Positions 34,107 through 42,336 of a DNA stretch of 64,000 nt are shown here, one piece after another. This DNA comes from Woodsholea maritima DSM 17123. Lineage in GTDB: Bacteria > Pseudomonadota > Alphaproteobacteria > Caulobacterales > Maricaulaceae. Where the stretch lies: assembly GCF_000382325.1 (NCBI RefSeq), contig NZ_KB908059.1:186001-250000 (forward strand), in the 5' to 3' direction. A program made the position numbers and the translations under genes. Each line of letters starts with the position of its first letter. Position 1 is the stretch's first letter. The notes beneath the pieces were generated by a model. That model ran no database searches. It was not told the DNA's origin and worked only from the letters and a program-made list of their open reading frames with translations.

Positions 34107-36179
34107 ATGAAACTGTTGACGACGGTTTGGCAAACCAGCTTGCCTGGGTGCGGGTATAATATCGTAACGCCACTGATCGCGAATAAGGTGTTTTATTCAG
34201 GATCGAATGGCTATGTGTATAAGCAAGACCCTGTCAGCGGCGCGGTGTTGAAGACCAACGGACTTTCTGGGCGCGGACATCAAGAAATTCGTATGGCGCT
34301 ATCCCATGATCAAAGCATGTTGCTTGTCGGGACGAATGGGTATGCAATTGGTCTGGATCCCGATACGCTGGATACGAAGTGGCAAACCAGTCTGCCGAGC
34401 GCGGGCTATGATGTGGTTTCGGTGATTGCCGGAGAGAATGGGGCCTATTTTGCCAGCAATGGCTATGCCTATCTGATTGACCCTGCCACGGGTGATATCA
34501 GCCATACCAATGGCCTGTCTGGCATGGGCAAGCATGAAATCCGCCTTTCGATGAGCCTTGATGGGCAAATGCTCTATCTTGGCACCAATGGTTATGCCTT
34601 GGGTCTTTCACCCAGTAATTTAGGTACGGTGTGGAAAACCAGCCTGCCGGGTAGTGGCTATGATGTTGTTTCCGTTGAAGCTGGACCAAAGGGCGTTTTC
34701 GTAGGCTCAAATGGTCTCCTTTATAAGCTGAAACAAGACGATGGCAGTGTTCAACTGACCAATAATCTCTCTGGTCGTGGCCATCACGAAATTCGCCTCT
34801 CTATCAATGAAAATGCGACCTTGATGAGTATCGGCACCAATGGCTATGCGTTGGGCATTGATCCTCAAACGCTGGAAACCAAATGGCAAACCAGCCTTCC
34901 CAGTTCGGGCTATGACATCGTCAATGTCTTGTGCGGGGATGGGGTGATTTATGTGGGCTCCAACGGTTATGCTTATGAATTGGATGGCGAAAGCGGCACA
35001 GTTTTAGGCACCAATGGTTTATCGGGCCGTGGGCATAATGAAGTTCGCCTGTGCACCAATGAAGACAACGAGCTGATGTGGATCGGCACCAATGGCTATA
35101 CTTTAGGCCTGTCGCTGGATGATTATCCTGCGGTCGAAGGGCCATGGATGGGGCAAAATGCAAGCATTCTGGGGCCGCGCAGATTGCGCCAGATCACGAT
35201 GCCAGGCACCCATGATTCCGGCACCTATGCGATCACGCCTTTATCCGCTTTTGGCATTGACAATGTTGATCCTGCCATCGCCACTTTGATTGATATTGCC
35301 CGCGTTTTAAGCCCGCTTCTGGGCCTGACCGCGACCAGCATTATTGCGCCTTGGAGTATTGCCCAGGGTCAAAACTTCAAACAGCAACTCGATGGCGGCG
35401 TACGCTATCTGGATCTGCGCCTGCAACACACCAGCTCGGGCTTCAATTTTGTGCATGGCCTGGTCGGCTCGCCTTTGTCTGACTTGCTGGAACAAGTCAC
35501 GGCTTTCTATGCCGAAGCGGGCAATGAAAAAGAAGTCATCATGTTGGATTTCCAACACCTCTTCGGTATGGATGACGCCTCCACCAAAGACTTGATTAAT
35601 CAGCTTCACACCACTTTTGGCGATAAGTTGATCCCAGCGGCGACGGGTACGAATGTGACCCTGGACGAGCTGTGGCAAGGGAAGGGCCGGATCATCGTCT
35701 TCTATGAAGACACCAACGTAGCCAATCAATACCCCTATATCTGGGCACGCAGTGGCAATCTCCATTCACCCTGGAAAGACAAGCAAGATGCCCAGGCCTT
35801 GCACGATGCGCTCAATAACGAGCTTCCCTATACGGGCTCATCCTTCTTCGTGTTGCAATCCATCTTAACCCCCGATGGGACGACGATTGCCAGCGGGCTT
35901 ATTCCCTTTACCACTAATCCCTCTTCGCTGTTGGATTTCGCGGAAACGCTCAACCCTCAGGTCATTACCTGGATCAGCAATGAATGGCGCACTAAGGGCC
36001 TGAATATCGTTCTGTCTGATTGGTATGACCGCTCTAACCTGGTCAATGTCATCGTCAATATGAACCTGCAACGCGCCAGCCTGCCGCGGGCCTTGACGCG
36101 CTTGCTAGAAGGACATGCGGTGGAGATCGCCGCAGAGCACAAGAAAATGCTTGATGAGATCGAAGCGATGAAAATCTAA
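34107..36179 (+). CDS. Beta-propeller / PI-PLC-like phosphodiesterase fusion
   Basis: This 690-residue protein has four exact 84-residue tandem repeats (34128-35135), each holding WQTSLPxxGYD, a NGLSGRGHxEIRL segment and GTNGYALGL. Two blade-like halves per repeat suggest an eight-bladed propeller. Residues of about 355-690 form a PI-PLC X-like domain: MPGTHDSGTY (first catalytic His, about residue 368), GVRYLDLRLQ and FVHGLVG (second His, about residue 451). The fusion joins a lectin-like propeller to a phosphodiesterase. I see no signal peptide, so export would need another route, or the protein is cytoplasmic. AAGGAGAAG is at the start. It lies near the GDPD/TonB region, as another PLC-fold enzyme. 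Confidence 0.88.
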   Translation: MKLLTTVWQTSLPGCGYNIVTPLIANKVFYSGSNGYVYKQDPVSGAVLKTNGLSGRGHQEIRMALSHDQSMLLVGTNGYAIGLDPDTLDTKWQTSLPSAGYDVVSVIAGENGAYFASNGYAYLIDPATGDISHTNGLSGMGKHEIRLSMSLDGQMLYLGTNGYALGLSPSNLGTVWKTSLPGSGYDVVSVEAGPKGVFVGSNGLLYKLKQDDGSVQLTNNLSGRGHHEIRLSINENATLMSIGTNGYALGIDPQTLETKWQTSLPSSGYDIVNVLCGDGVIYVGSNGYAYELDGESGTVLGTNGLSGRGHNEVRLCTNEDNELMWIGTNGYTLGLSLDDYPAVEGPWMGQNASILGPRRLRQITMPGTHDSGTYAITPLSAFGIDNVDPAIATLIDIARVLSPLLGLTATSIIAPWSIAQGQNFKQQLDGGVRYLDLRLQHTSSGFNFVHGLVGSPLSDLLEQVTAFYAEAGNEKEVIMLDFQHLFGMDDASTKDLINQLHTTFGDKLIPAATGTNVTLDELWQGKGRIIVFYEDTNVANQYPYIWARSGNLHSPWKDKQDAQALHDALNNELPYTGSSFFVLQSILTPDGTTIASGLIPFTTNPSSLLDFAETLNPQVITWISNEWRTKGLNIVLSDWYDRSNLVNVIVNMNLQRASLPRALTRLLEGHAVEIAAEHKKMLDEIEAMKI
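34128..35135 (+). repeat. Four tandem 252-bp repeats encoding 84-residue propeller units
   Basis: The Trp codon starting each unit lies at 34128, 34380, 34632 and 34884, exactly 252 bases apart. Units share WQTSLP, SNGYAY, LSGRGH and GTNGYAL motifs but vary at the DNA level, so they are old duplicates under selection. Confidence 0.9.
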
Positions 36180-36198
36180 AACGCCTTGGCGAAATGGG

Positions 36199-36225
36199 AA
36201 AGCGCGCCTTCGGGCGCGTTTTCTA
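36199..36225. terminator. Bidirectional terminator with TTCG tetraloop
   Basis: A stem of about 10 bp (CGCGCC/GGCGCG core) has a TTCG loop at 36209-36212 and is followed by TTTT. It lies between the convergent PLC-fusion and DUF4336 genes. Confidence 0.85.
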
Positions 36226-36912
36226 TTTTAACCAGTCAAAAGACCGCGCGATGAAAGCCTGGCCATCGCCCTTTATGGGCGTGCCATGCGCCATCAAAAC
36301 ATTGTGGGCGGGCCATTGCGTGATCTGGGCCAAGGCCTGGCGGGCAGCGGCTTTATCCTTAAAGGCGACACGGAATTTTCGCGGTACGCGGGGGGTGTCG
36401 CCCGTCATCAGATCTAAATGGGCGATCACCGCGCGCCAGCCTTTGTACCACCCCTTGGGCATATTCTGTAAAAGGTCGGTGAAGATCACGCTGGCGCTTT
36501 CGCGGTGAAAGAACACAACTTCTTCGGTAAGGGCATTGCCCCGCATGACGACTTGATCCATCGCATCTGCCCATGGGGTAGGGGGCGTGTCATCCAACTC
36601 ACCTGCAATCACCAAATCCCCCCGCTTGTGTGCCAATCCGGGCGCGGTATAGATTTGGGCCTCTGGGAAAGCGGTTTTCCAGTCAGCGATGTAAAGATCA
36701 TGCAGGCTGTTGGGCGCGATCAGATAACGCACCTGGCCTAAGGCCGTGATCGCGGCGCTAAGCGCATCGCTCAAAGTTATGGGTGAGCAGATAAACAGCT
36801 GATCGTCTATTAGCCGGATCACGCACATACGGGTGGGATAGTGAAAGCCCAAGGCCGCCGTCACGACCGGTCCCTCAGCGGTCCAAATGTTCGGTCCAAA
36901 CGCATTCAGCAT
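36223..36912 (-). CDS. DUF4336 protein
   Basis: This 229-residue protein matches the DUF4336 type, an uncharacterised relative of the metallo-beta-lactamase fold. Landmarks are IWTAEGPV, VIRLIDDQLFICSP, APNSLHDLYIADW, FFHRESASVIFTDLL and a C-terminal AHGTPIKGDG. The His in NSLHDLY and AHG are likely relics of metal ligands, but I cannot see a full HxHxDH set. GAGGGAG supports ATG 36912 over an in-frame ATG at 36927. It is a single gene whose end overlaps the shared terminator. Function unknown. Confidence 0.8.
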   Translation of the reverse strand: MLNAFGPNIWTAEGPVVTAALGFHYPTRMCVIRLIDDQLFICSPITLSDALSAAITALGQVRYLIAPNSLHDLYIADWKTAFPEAQIYTAPGLAHKRGDLVIAGELDDTPPTPWADAMDQVVMRGNALTEEVVFFHRESASVIFTDLLQNMPKGWYKGWRAVIAHLDLMTGDTPRVPRKFRVAFKDKAAARQALAQITQWPAHNVLMAHGTPIKGDGQAFIARSFDWLK

Positions 36913-37041
36913 GGCACGCTCCCTCATATGGAGGGGGGACTATGATCTGCGCACACGCAAATGCCAAGGTGTAGAAACGCGCCTGATCGAGTGTTAAAAA
37001 CAAAGGAATTGGGTCGATGCTGAGTTTGCATGTCTGCAAAG

Positions 37042-37131
<90 letters not shown>

Positions 37132-37248
37132 GCAGCATGTCGAGCGCAGGTGTTTGCCTTATTCGACCCTAAACTGCAAGCCCTTGATGTGCAGAATGTG
37201 CATCAGATTGCAGTGGCCAGACCCATCGCCTTGGGCTATGGCAAAGAC

Positions 37249-37827
37249 ATGAGACACGCACCTGGTACGCACCGCTTTAAGATTATCCTGGGACTGATGG
37301 TTTCGGCGCTGGTTTTATCGGCCTGTAGCGCGACGAGCGCGCCGCAGCGAACGGCCTCTACGCGCGTGCCTGATGTGCCAGTGGGTGAAGGCGTTTTAAA
37401 ACTTCCAACATTGCCAGTCCGTTCCGTTCTGCGCTTTGAAGAAGGCGTCGCATCCTGGTATGGGCCGGGCTTTGACGGCGCGATGACCGCCAATGGTGAG
37501 ATTTATGATCAAGATAAGTTCACTGCTGCCCACAAATCCTGGGCCTTTGGCGCTCTGGTGCGGGTCACACGCAGTGATACCGGCCAGAGCACAATCGTGC
37601 GCATCAATGATCGCGGTCCCTATGTGGAAGGGCGTGTGATTGATCTCAGCGCTGCGGCAGCAGACGTTTTAGGCATGATGGAGGATGGGATCATTCCAGT
37701 GACCCTGGAAAACCTAGGCCACGCTGATCCTGTGGATCGGGCCGCCACGCCGATCTTTTTCAATCCAGGTGACGGCCCGCCGCGTTTCCCCAGCCATGAG
37801 GAAAATGAATTGGGGGTCGGGCAATAA
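37249..37827 (+). CDS. rlpA: RlpA-family septal lipoprotein
   Basis: RlpA proteins are lipoproteins with a double-psi beta-barrel domain that cleave denuded septal peptidoglycan. Here about 192 residues: lipobox LSAC follows a hydrophobic leader (ILGLMVSALV), then GVASWYGPGFDGAMTANGEIYD and VRINDRGPYVEGRVIDLSAAA, which includes the catalytic Asp region. The C-terminal SPOR domain seen in some relatives is absent. I start at 37249. The long open frame to 37030 is false because it runs through the tRNA-Ser gene. It precedes a TonB receptor gene on the other strand and the dac-tmk-holB genes. Confidence 0.92.
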   Translation: MRHAPGTHRFKIILGLMVSALVLSACSATSAPQRTASTRVPDVPVGEGVLKLPTLPVRSVLRFEEGVASWYGPGFDGAMTANGEIYDQDKFTAAHKSWAFGALVRVTRSDTGQSTIVRINDRGPYVEGRVIDLSAAAADVLGMMEDGIIPVTLENLGHADPVDRAATPIFFNPGDGPPRFPSHEENELGVGQ

Positions 37828-37844
37828 CCCAGCCCCCCAAACGC

Positions 37845-40259
37845 TTAGTAAGACATCCGGAAGTTCACACCAATCGTGCGTGGGGTGTTGACCCGATAGG
37901 ATAGACGTGCAACCCCGCCGCGTTCACGGTCGTAAGACAACAAGGCCTTTTCAGAGAAGACATTGTTGGCATAAGCCACGACTTCCCAATTATCCTTGAT
38001 CACACCCAGGCGCAGATTGACCAGCTCATAGCTGGGCAATTTTGGATCTAGGGTGAAGGTACTGCCCGGGGCTACACCGCCAAACCCCCGCAAGGTGAAT
38101 GTGCCATAATTAGGTGTTTCATCTACGAACTGAGTGTAGCGATCACCAACATGCTGCAAGGTTCCGGTCAGGAACACATCCATATTGTCGAGATACCAGG
38201 TGTAGGTGGCATTCAGAGCCGCTTCGAATTGCGGCGCGGTGGGTAAGCGCGCCCCGTCCTCGATACCGGCAATGATCGTGGTCGTGCCGCCAGACGTCGT
38301 CGTTACGGTTGAATCAAGCTGTGCATCGGCATAGCTGGCCGAAACCGTAAACTCCAGATTTTCAGTCGCCAAGGCGCTGAAATCAAACTCGCCGCCCATC
38401 GTGTGCGCTTCAGGCACGTTGAAGACGATCCGTGAAGAACAGCTGCCGGCATCAATGGTGGCTTGCAGCCCCTCGATCTTGGCATAGAAGAGTGCGCCCG
38501 AGAAATTGGCCCGACCGCCCATCATCACGCCTTTGGCACCGACCTCATAGTTCCACTTTTCTTCGTCATCAAAGCTTTCGCGGCCACCAAAAGTTTGCAG
38601 GTCTTCAGCCGAGCAGAGCGCAGCGTTCAGCGGGTCATTGATACCGCCCAGGCGGAAGCCCTTGGAGGCTTGCGCATTGAGGGTCCAATCATCAGAGACA
38701 TCATAGGACAGCAAGATGCGTGGTGAGAACCCATCAGAGGATGTCTCACCAGGCTCCAGCAAGGTCTCAGTCGCGAAGAAGCCATCAAAAGTCAGCGTGC
38801 GCTCTTCTTCGAAATCATAATAGCGAAGACCGGCGGTCAAGCTGAGGCGATCATTAAAGTCATAGGTGGCTTCACCAAACAAAGCGGTTTGCTTGAGGGT
38901 ATAGGGCACCAGCGAGAAGTAAGGAGAATCGATCGGTGAGACCGCGTAATTGCCATAGAGGGCGGCATCAGTGAACCCGGCAGCACGCGCGCCATCATCC
39001 CAGCCGGGTGTGGGCAAATATTGCTTATACTTTCGATTGAGGTTCATGTAATAAACCCCAGCCACCCATTGGAAAGGCCCGTCACCATTTGACGTTAGGC
39101 GAACTTCCTGCGTGAAGAGATTAACTTTGGTGGTATCTTGAAGATTTGAGGGCAGCATCACCCCTGCATCAGCCATTCCGATATCATAGCTCACCGAGCC
39201 AGTCAGCGCGCTGGCATCGCGGCTGACCAGAACATCACGAGCGGTATAACTGGAAATCGCATTGATCGTGGCGAAGGGTGTATCCCATTCAATGCTGACA
39301 TCGCTTAAGAAGAACTCATCCTTAAACTTCTCATCCAGCAGTAAAAATTGCTGATACGCGCCCAATTGCAAAGTAGGACGGGTGGTCGTCAGCTCATTAG
39401 CCAGAATGTGGAAATGCTCTTCCCGGTTGAAGCCATCATAGTCAATCTCTTGATAGAGAATGCGCGGTGTAATGCTGATATCAATTGTGGGCTCATAGGT
39501 CAGTGAGGCGCGTATCCCTTGGCGCGTGCCATCATTAACATCTTTTTTTAGGTTATAATTGGCATCATAAGCATCGATATAACCGCCGAAATTTGTGCGA
39601 TAACCAACAATGCGCAGACCCAACTTATCCTCAACAATCGGGAAGTTGACCATGCCTTTAAGATGGCCGCCGGTGCCCCCATCATCAATGGTGTTGATTT
39701 CAGCTTCTGCTTCAGCCTCATAATCATCTAAATTCGGCTGATTGGTAATATAGCGGATGGTCCCGGCGAGGGAGCCCGAACCAAAGAGGGTGCCTTGAGG
39801 CCCGCGTAAAGTTTCAACGCGGTTTAAGTCAAATAAGTCAATGTCTGGCGTGAAGAGTGAGAGGGAAATCGCTGATTCATCAAGATAAACCCCGACTTGC
39901 TCTTTCACTTGTGGTTGATCGCGCACAATCTGACCGGCAGAAATCCCGCGAAGCGCAATCTGGCTTTGGCCAGGCCCTAAGTTTTGGATCGTCAAACCCG
40001 CAATGCTATTGGCCAGGCTTTCGATGTCTGTTGAGCCTGTGGCGCGGATGGCCGCTTGGGTCTGTACATTCAAAGAGAAAGGGACATCACGTACCGTCTC
40101 TTCACGCTTTCGTGCCGTTACGACAATAACATCAGGCACCATACTACGCCCCGTGGGCGCTTGTTCAGCGTCTTGGGCATTAACACCCGGCGCGAAGGCG
40201 AAAATAGAAGCGCTGCAGAGCGCAGCCGTCAGAATGGATTGACCAGGACGCACTTTCAT
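37845..40259 (-). CDS. TonB-dependent receptor, probably for a carbohydrate or other nutrient
   Basis: This 804-residue protein has a signal peptide (FAFAPGVNAQ), a TonB box (DVIVVTARKREE), a plug (RDVPFSLNVQTQ, IALRGISAGQ, VETLRGPQGTLFGSGSLAGTIRYIT) and a barrel ending in GVNFRMSY. The VVTARKREE opening is that of a receptor class abundant in Caulobacterales and sphingomonads that takes up glycans and other nutrients. GGAGGG precedes the ATG. A perfect 9-bp inverted repeat lies 33 bases upstream. Its place between rlpA and dac, usual neighbours in alphaproteobacteria, suggests insertion. Substrate unknown. Confidence 0.9.
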   Translation of the reverse strand: MKVRPGQSILTAALCSASIFAFAPGVNAQDAEQAPTGRSMVPDVIVVTARKREETVRDVPFSLNVQTQAAIRATGSTDIESLANSIAGLTIQNLGPGQSQIALRGISAGQIVRDQPQVKEQVGVYLDESAISLSLFTPDIDLFDLNRVETLRGPQGTLFGSGSLAGTIRYITNQPNLDDYEAEAEAEINTIDDGGTGGHLKGMVNFPIVEDKLGLRIVGYRTNFGGYIDAYDANYNLKKDVNDGTRQGIRASLTYEPTIDISITPRILYQEIDYDGFNREEHFHILANELTTTRPTLQLGAYQQFLLLDEKFKDEFFLSDVSIEWDTPFATINAISSYTARDVLVSRDASALTGSVSYDIGMADAGVMLPSNLQDTTKVNLFTQEVRLTSNGDGPFQWVAGVYYMNLNRKYKQYLPTPGWDDGARAAGFTDAALYGNYAVSPIDSPYFSLVPYTLKQTALFGEATYDFNDRLSLTAGLRYYDFEEERTLTFDGFFATETLLEPGETSSDGFSPRILLSYDVSDDWTLNAQASKGFRLGGINDPLNAALCSAEDLQTFGGRESFDDEEKWNYEVGAKGVMMGGRANFSGALFYAKIEGLQATIDAGSCSSRIVFNVPEAHTMGGEFDFSALATENLEFTVSASYADAQLDSTVTTTSGGTTTIIAGIEDGARLPTAPQFEAALNATYTWYLDNMDVFLTGTLQHVGDRYTQFVDETPNYGTFTLRGFGGVAPGSTFTLDPKLPSYELVNLRLGVIKDNWEVVAYANNVFSEKALLSYDRERGGVARLSYRVNTPRTIGVNFRMSY

Positions 40260-40291
40260 GGAAACCCTCCCAGGTTCACAGCGAAAAACCG

Positions 40292-40313
40292 TACAGTGAA
40301 AGCGTTCACTGTA
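40292..40313. promoter_or_regulatory. Perfect inverted repeat upstream of TonB receptor (candidate operator)
   Basis: TACAGTGAA (40292-40300) and TTCACTGTA (40305-40313) are perfectly complementary around AGCG. The core TGAAAGCGTTCA resembles LacI-family operators used for carbohydrate receptor genes. It lies 33 bases before the minus-strand start of the 37845 gene. Confidence 0.55.
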
Positions 40314-40534
40314 TTTGCTTTATATGTCCATCCCCAATCTTAATTTCGTGCTAAGCATGAGGCAAAAAGGCGACACCGCTTAGGGCGCGCGCTGAGTTTC
40401 AGGCTGCGATTTTTCCGATCCCGACGCGGCTTGCGGTTTCCAAATCACAGGCTTCGCGCTACACCTATCGCCTCTAGGGTCTAGGGCTTATTTTATTAAG
40501 GCTTTGGCCAGGGTTGGGGTCTTTAAGGACAAGG

Positions 40535-41695
40535 ATGATCATCATGCGTTTTGTGTCTGTGGTTAGCGCGCTCAGCCTGGGAATGCTGACCATTCCCGCT
40601 AGCTTGGCCCAAAGTCCCGCCTTTGAAACCCGCGCCAGCCATGCGGTGATCATGGATGCTCATACGGGGATAGTGCTGTTCAATAAAGATGGCGATGTCG
40701 CCATGCCACCGGCTTCGATGAGCAAGCTGATGACGACGCTGATGGCCTTCGAAGCTATTGAAAACGGTCGTCTTTCTCTTGATGATGAGTTGATGGTCAG
40801 CGAAAACGCCTGGCGCAAGGGCGGGGTCAGCTCCGGCTCTTCGACCATGTTTCTAGAGCCTAATACCCGCGTGAAAGTCTCCGACCTTCTTCGCGGCATT
40901 ATCGTTCAGTCTGGCAATGATGCCTGCATCGTCATCGCGGAAGCCTTGGAGGGTACTGAAGACGCCTTCGCCGAAGCCATGACCCACCGCGCCCAGGAAT
41001 TGGGTCTGACCTCTGCTACATTCGCAAATTCAACCGGTTGGCCCCATGAGGACCACCGGATCAGCGCGCGTGATCTGGCTGAAGTCGCCCGGATCATTAT
41101 CGAAGACCACCCCGAATTTTATGAGCTTTATAACGAAGGCTCCTTTACTTACAACGGCATAACTCAATCCAACCGCAATCCCTTGCTGGGCGTTGTTGAA
41201 GGGGCCGATGGGTTGAAAACCGGGCATACCGAAGAATCTGGCTATGGCCTTGTGGGCTCAGCCGTGCGCGACGACACCCGCCGCATTATTGTTTTCAATG
41301 GCATGGGGTCCATGCGCGATCGCGCCAGTGAAGCCGAGCGCCTGATGCGCGCGGCCTTCAGTGACTTTGAAGTTTATACTTTAGGGGAGGCCGGTGAGGT
41401 TTTAGCCGAAGCCGATGTTTTCATGGGCCATGAGGCAAAAATTGGCCTCGTGTTGCCGCAAAGCCTCACTTTAGGCATGCATCGCCGTGAATATCGTGAC
41501 TTTACCGCCCATGTTGAATTTGAAGGCCCGGTCACGGCCCCCATCCAGCAAGGCGATGTTTTGGGCCATTTGATCGTGGATATGGGTGAGGGCCGCGAGG
41601 AGCGGATCGAACTACAGGCCGAAAAAGATATCGCACGCAAAGGCCTTTTCGGACGCGCGGGCGATGCGCTGCTTTACCTCATTCGTGGCCGCTAA
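40535..41695 (+). CDS. dacC: D-alanyl-D-alanine carboxypeptidase (penicillin-binding protein 5/6 type)
   Basis: This 386-residue protein trims the terminal D-Ala from peptidoglycan stem peptides. The signal peptide is ISMLTIPASLAQ-like (GMLTIPASLAQ). The three active-site motifs are SMSK (about residue 61), SGN in QSGND and KTG in GLKTGHT. A C-terminal beta-sheet domain and a basic amphipathic tail (AGDALLYLIRGR) for membrane binding are present. AAGGACAAGG precedes ATG 40535; ATG 40544 is an alternative. It leads the dac-tmk-holB-tatD group and its stop is 2 bases from tmk. Confidence 0.93.
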   Translation: MIIMRFVSVVSALSLGMLTIPASLAQSPAFETRASHAVIMDAHTGIVLFNKDGDVAMPPASMSKLMTTLMAFEAIENGRLSLDDELMVSENAWRKGGVSSGSSTMFLEPNTRVKVSDLLRGIIVQSGNDACIVIAEALEGTEDAFAEAMTHRAQELGLTSATFANSTGWPHEDHRISARDLAEVARIIIEDHPEFYELYNEGSFTYNGITQSNRNPLLGVVEGADGLKTGHTEESGYGLVGSAVRDDTRRIIVFNGMGSMRDRASEAERLMRAAFSDFEVYTLGEAGEVLAEADVFMGHEAKIGLVLPQSLTLGMHRREYRDFTAHVEFEGPVTAPIQQGDVLGHLIVDMGEGREERIELQAEKDIARKGLFGRAGDALLYLIRGR

Positions 41696-41697
41696 AC

Positions 41698-42327
41698 ATG
41701 GCTGAAACCCAGGCGCGCTTTATCACCCTGGAAGGCGGTGAGGGGGCTGGTAAATCCACCCTGACCAAAGCCCTGACGGCCCGGCTGAGCGCAGCGGGCA
41801 TTGGCTGCGATGTCACGCGAGAGCCCGGCGGTACGCCGAATGCTGAGGCGGTTCGCACCTTGCTGGTGGAAGGCGACAAAGATCGTTGGCATCCGTTGAG
41901 CGAAGCCTTGCTGCTCAATGCCGCGCGCTTTGACCATGTTGAGCGCCGGATCAAACCTGCGCTCGCTTCGGGCCAATGGGTGATGTGTGACCGGTTTTAC
42001 GATTCCACGTTTGCGTATCAGGGCGCTGCAGGAAAGCTTGACGCTGCACAATTGATGGCGCTCAACGCCGTCACTTTAGGGGCGTTCAAACCCGATTTGA
42101 CCTTCATTCTTGATCTCGACCCCGAGGTCGGCCTCGCGCGGACTGTGGCGCGCGGTGAAGCCATCACCCGGTTTGAGGCCAAGGGTATGGATTTCCATCA
42201 CGCCCTGCGCCAGGCCTTCCTGGACATTGCCGCACAAGATCCAAATCGCTGTGTGGTCTTGGACGCCAGTCAGGGCCCTGACGCGGTGGAGGCGGCGGCC
42301 TGGTCCCATCTCCAGGCGCTTTTATAG
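41698..42327 (+). CDS. tmk: Thymidylate kinase
   Basis: The enzyme phosphorylates dTMP to dTDP for DNA synthesis. It is 209 residues, the usual length. The P-loop is LEGGEGAGKSTL, with TREPGGTPNAE (DR-type dTMP-binding loop) and CDRFYDSTFAYQG after it. It starts 2 bases after dac and ends 9 bases before holB, so translation is probably coupled. Alphaproteobacteria commonly keep tmk and holB together. Confidence 0.97.
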   Translation: MAETQARFITLEGGEGAGKSTLTKALTARLSAAGIGCDVTREPGGTPNAEAVRTLLVEGDKDRWHPLSEALLLNAARFDHVERRIKPALASGQWVMCDRFYDSTFAYQGAAGKLDAAQLMALNAVTLGAFKPDLTFILDLDPEVGLARTVARGEAITRFEAKGMDFHHALRQAFLDIAAQDPNRCVVLDASQGPDAVEAAAWSHLQALL

Positions 42328-42336
42328 GCCCGCGCC

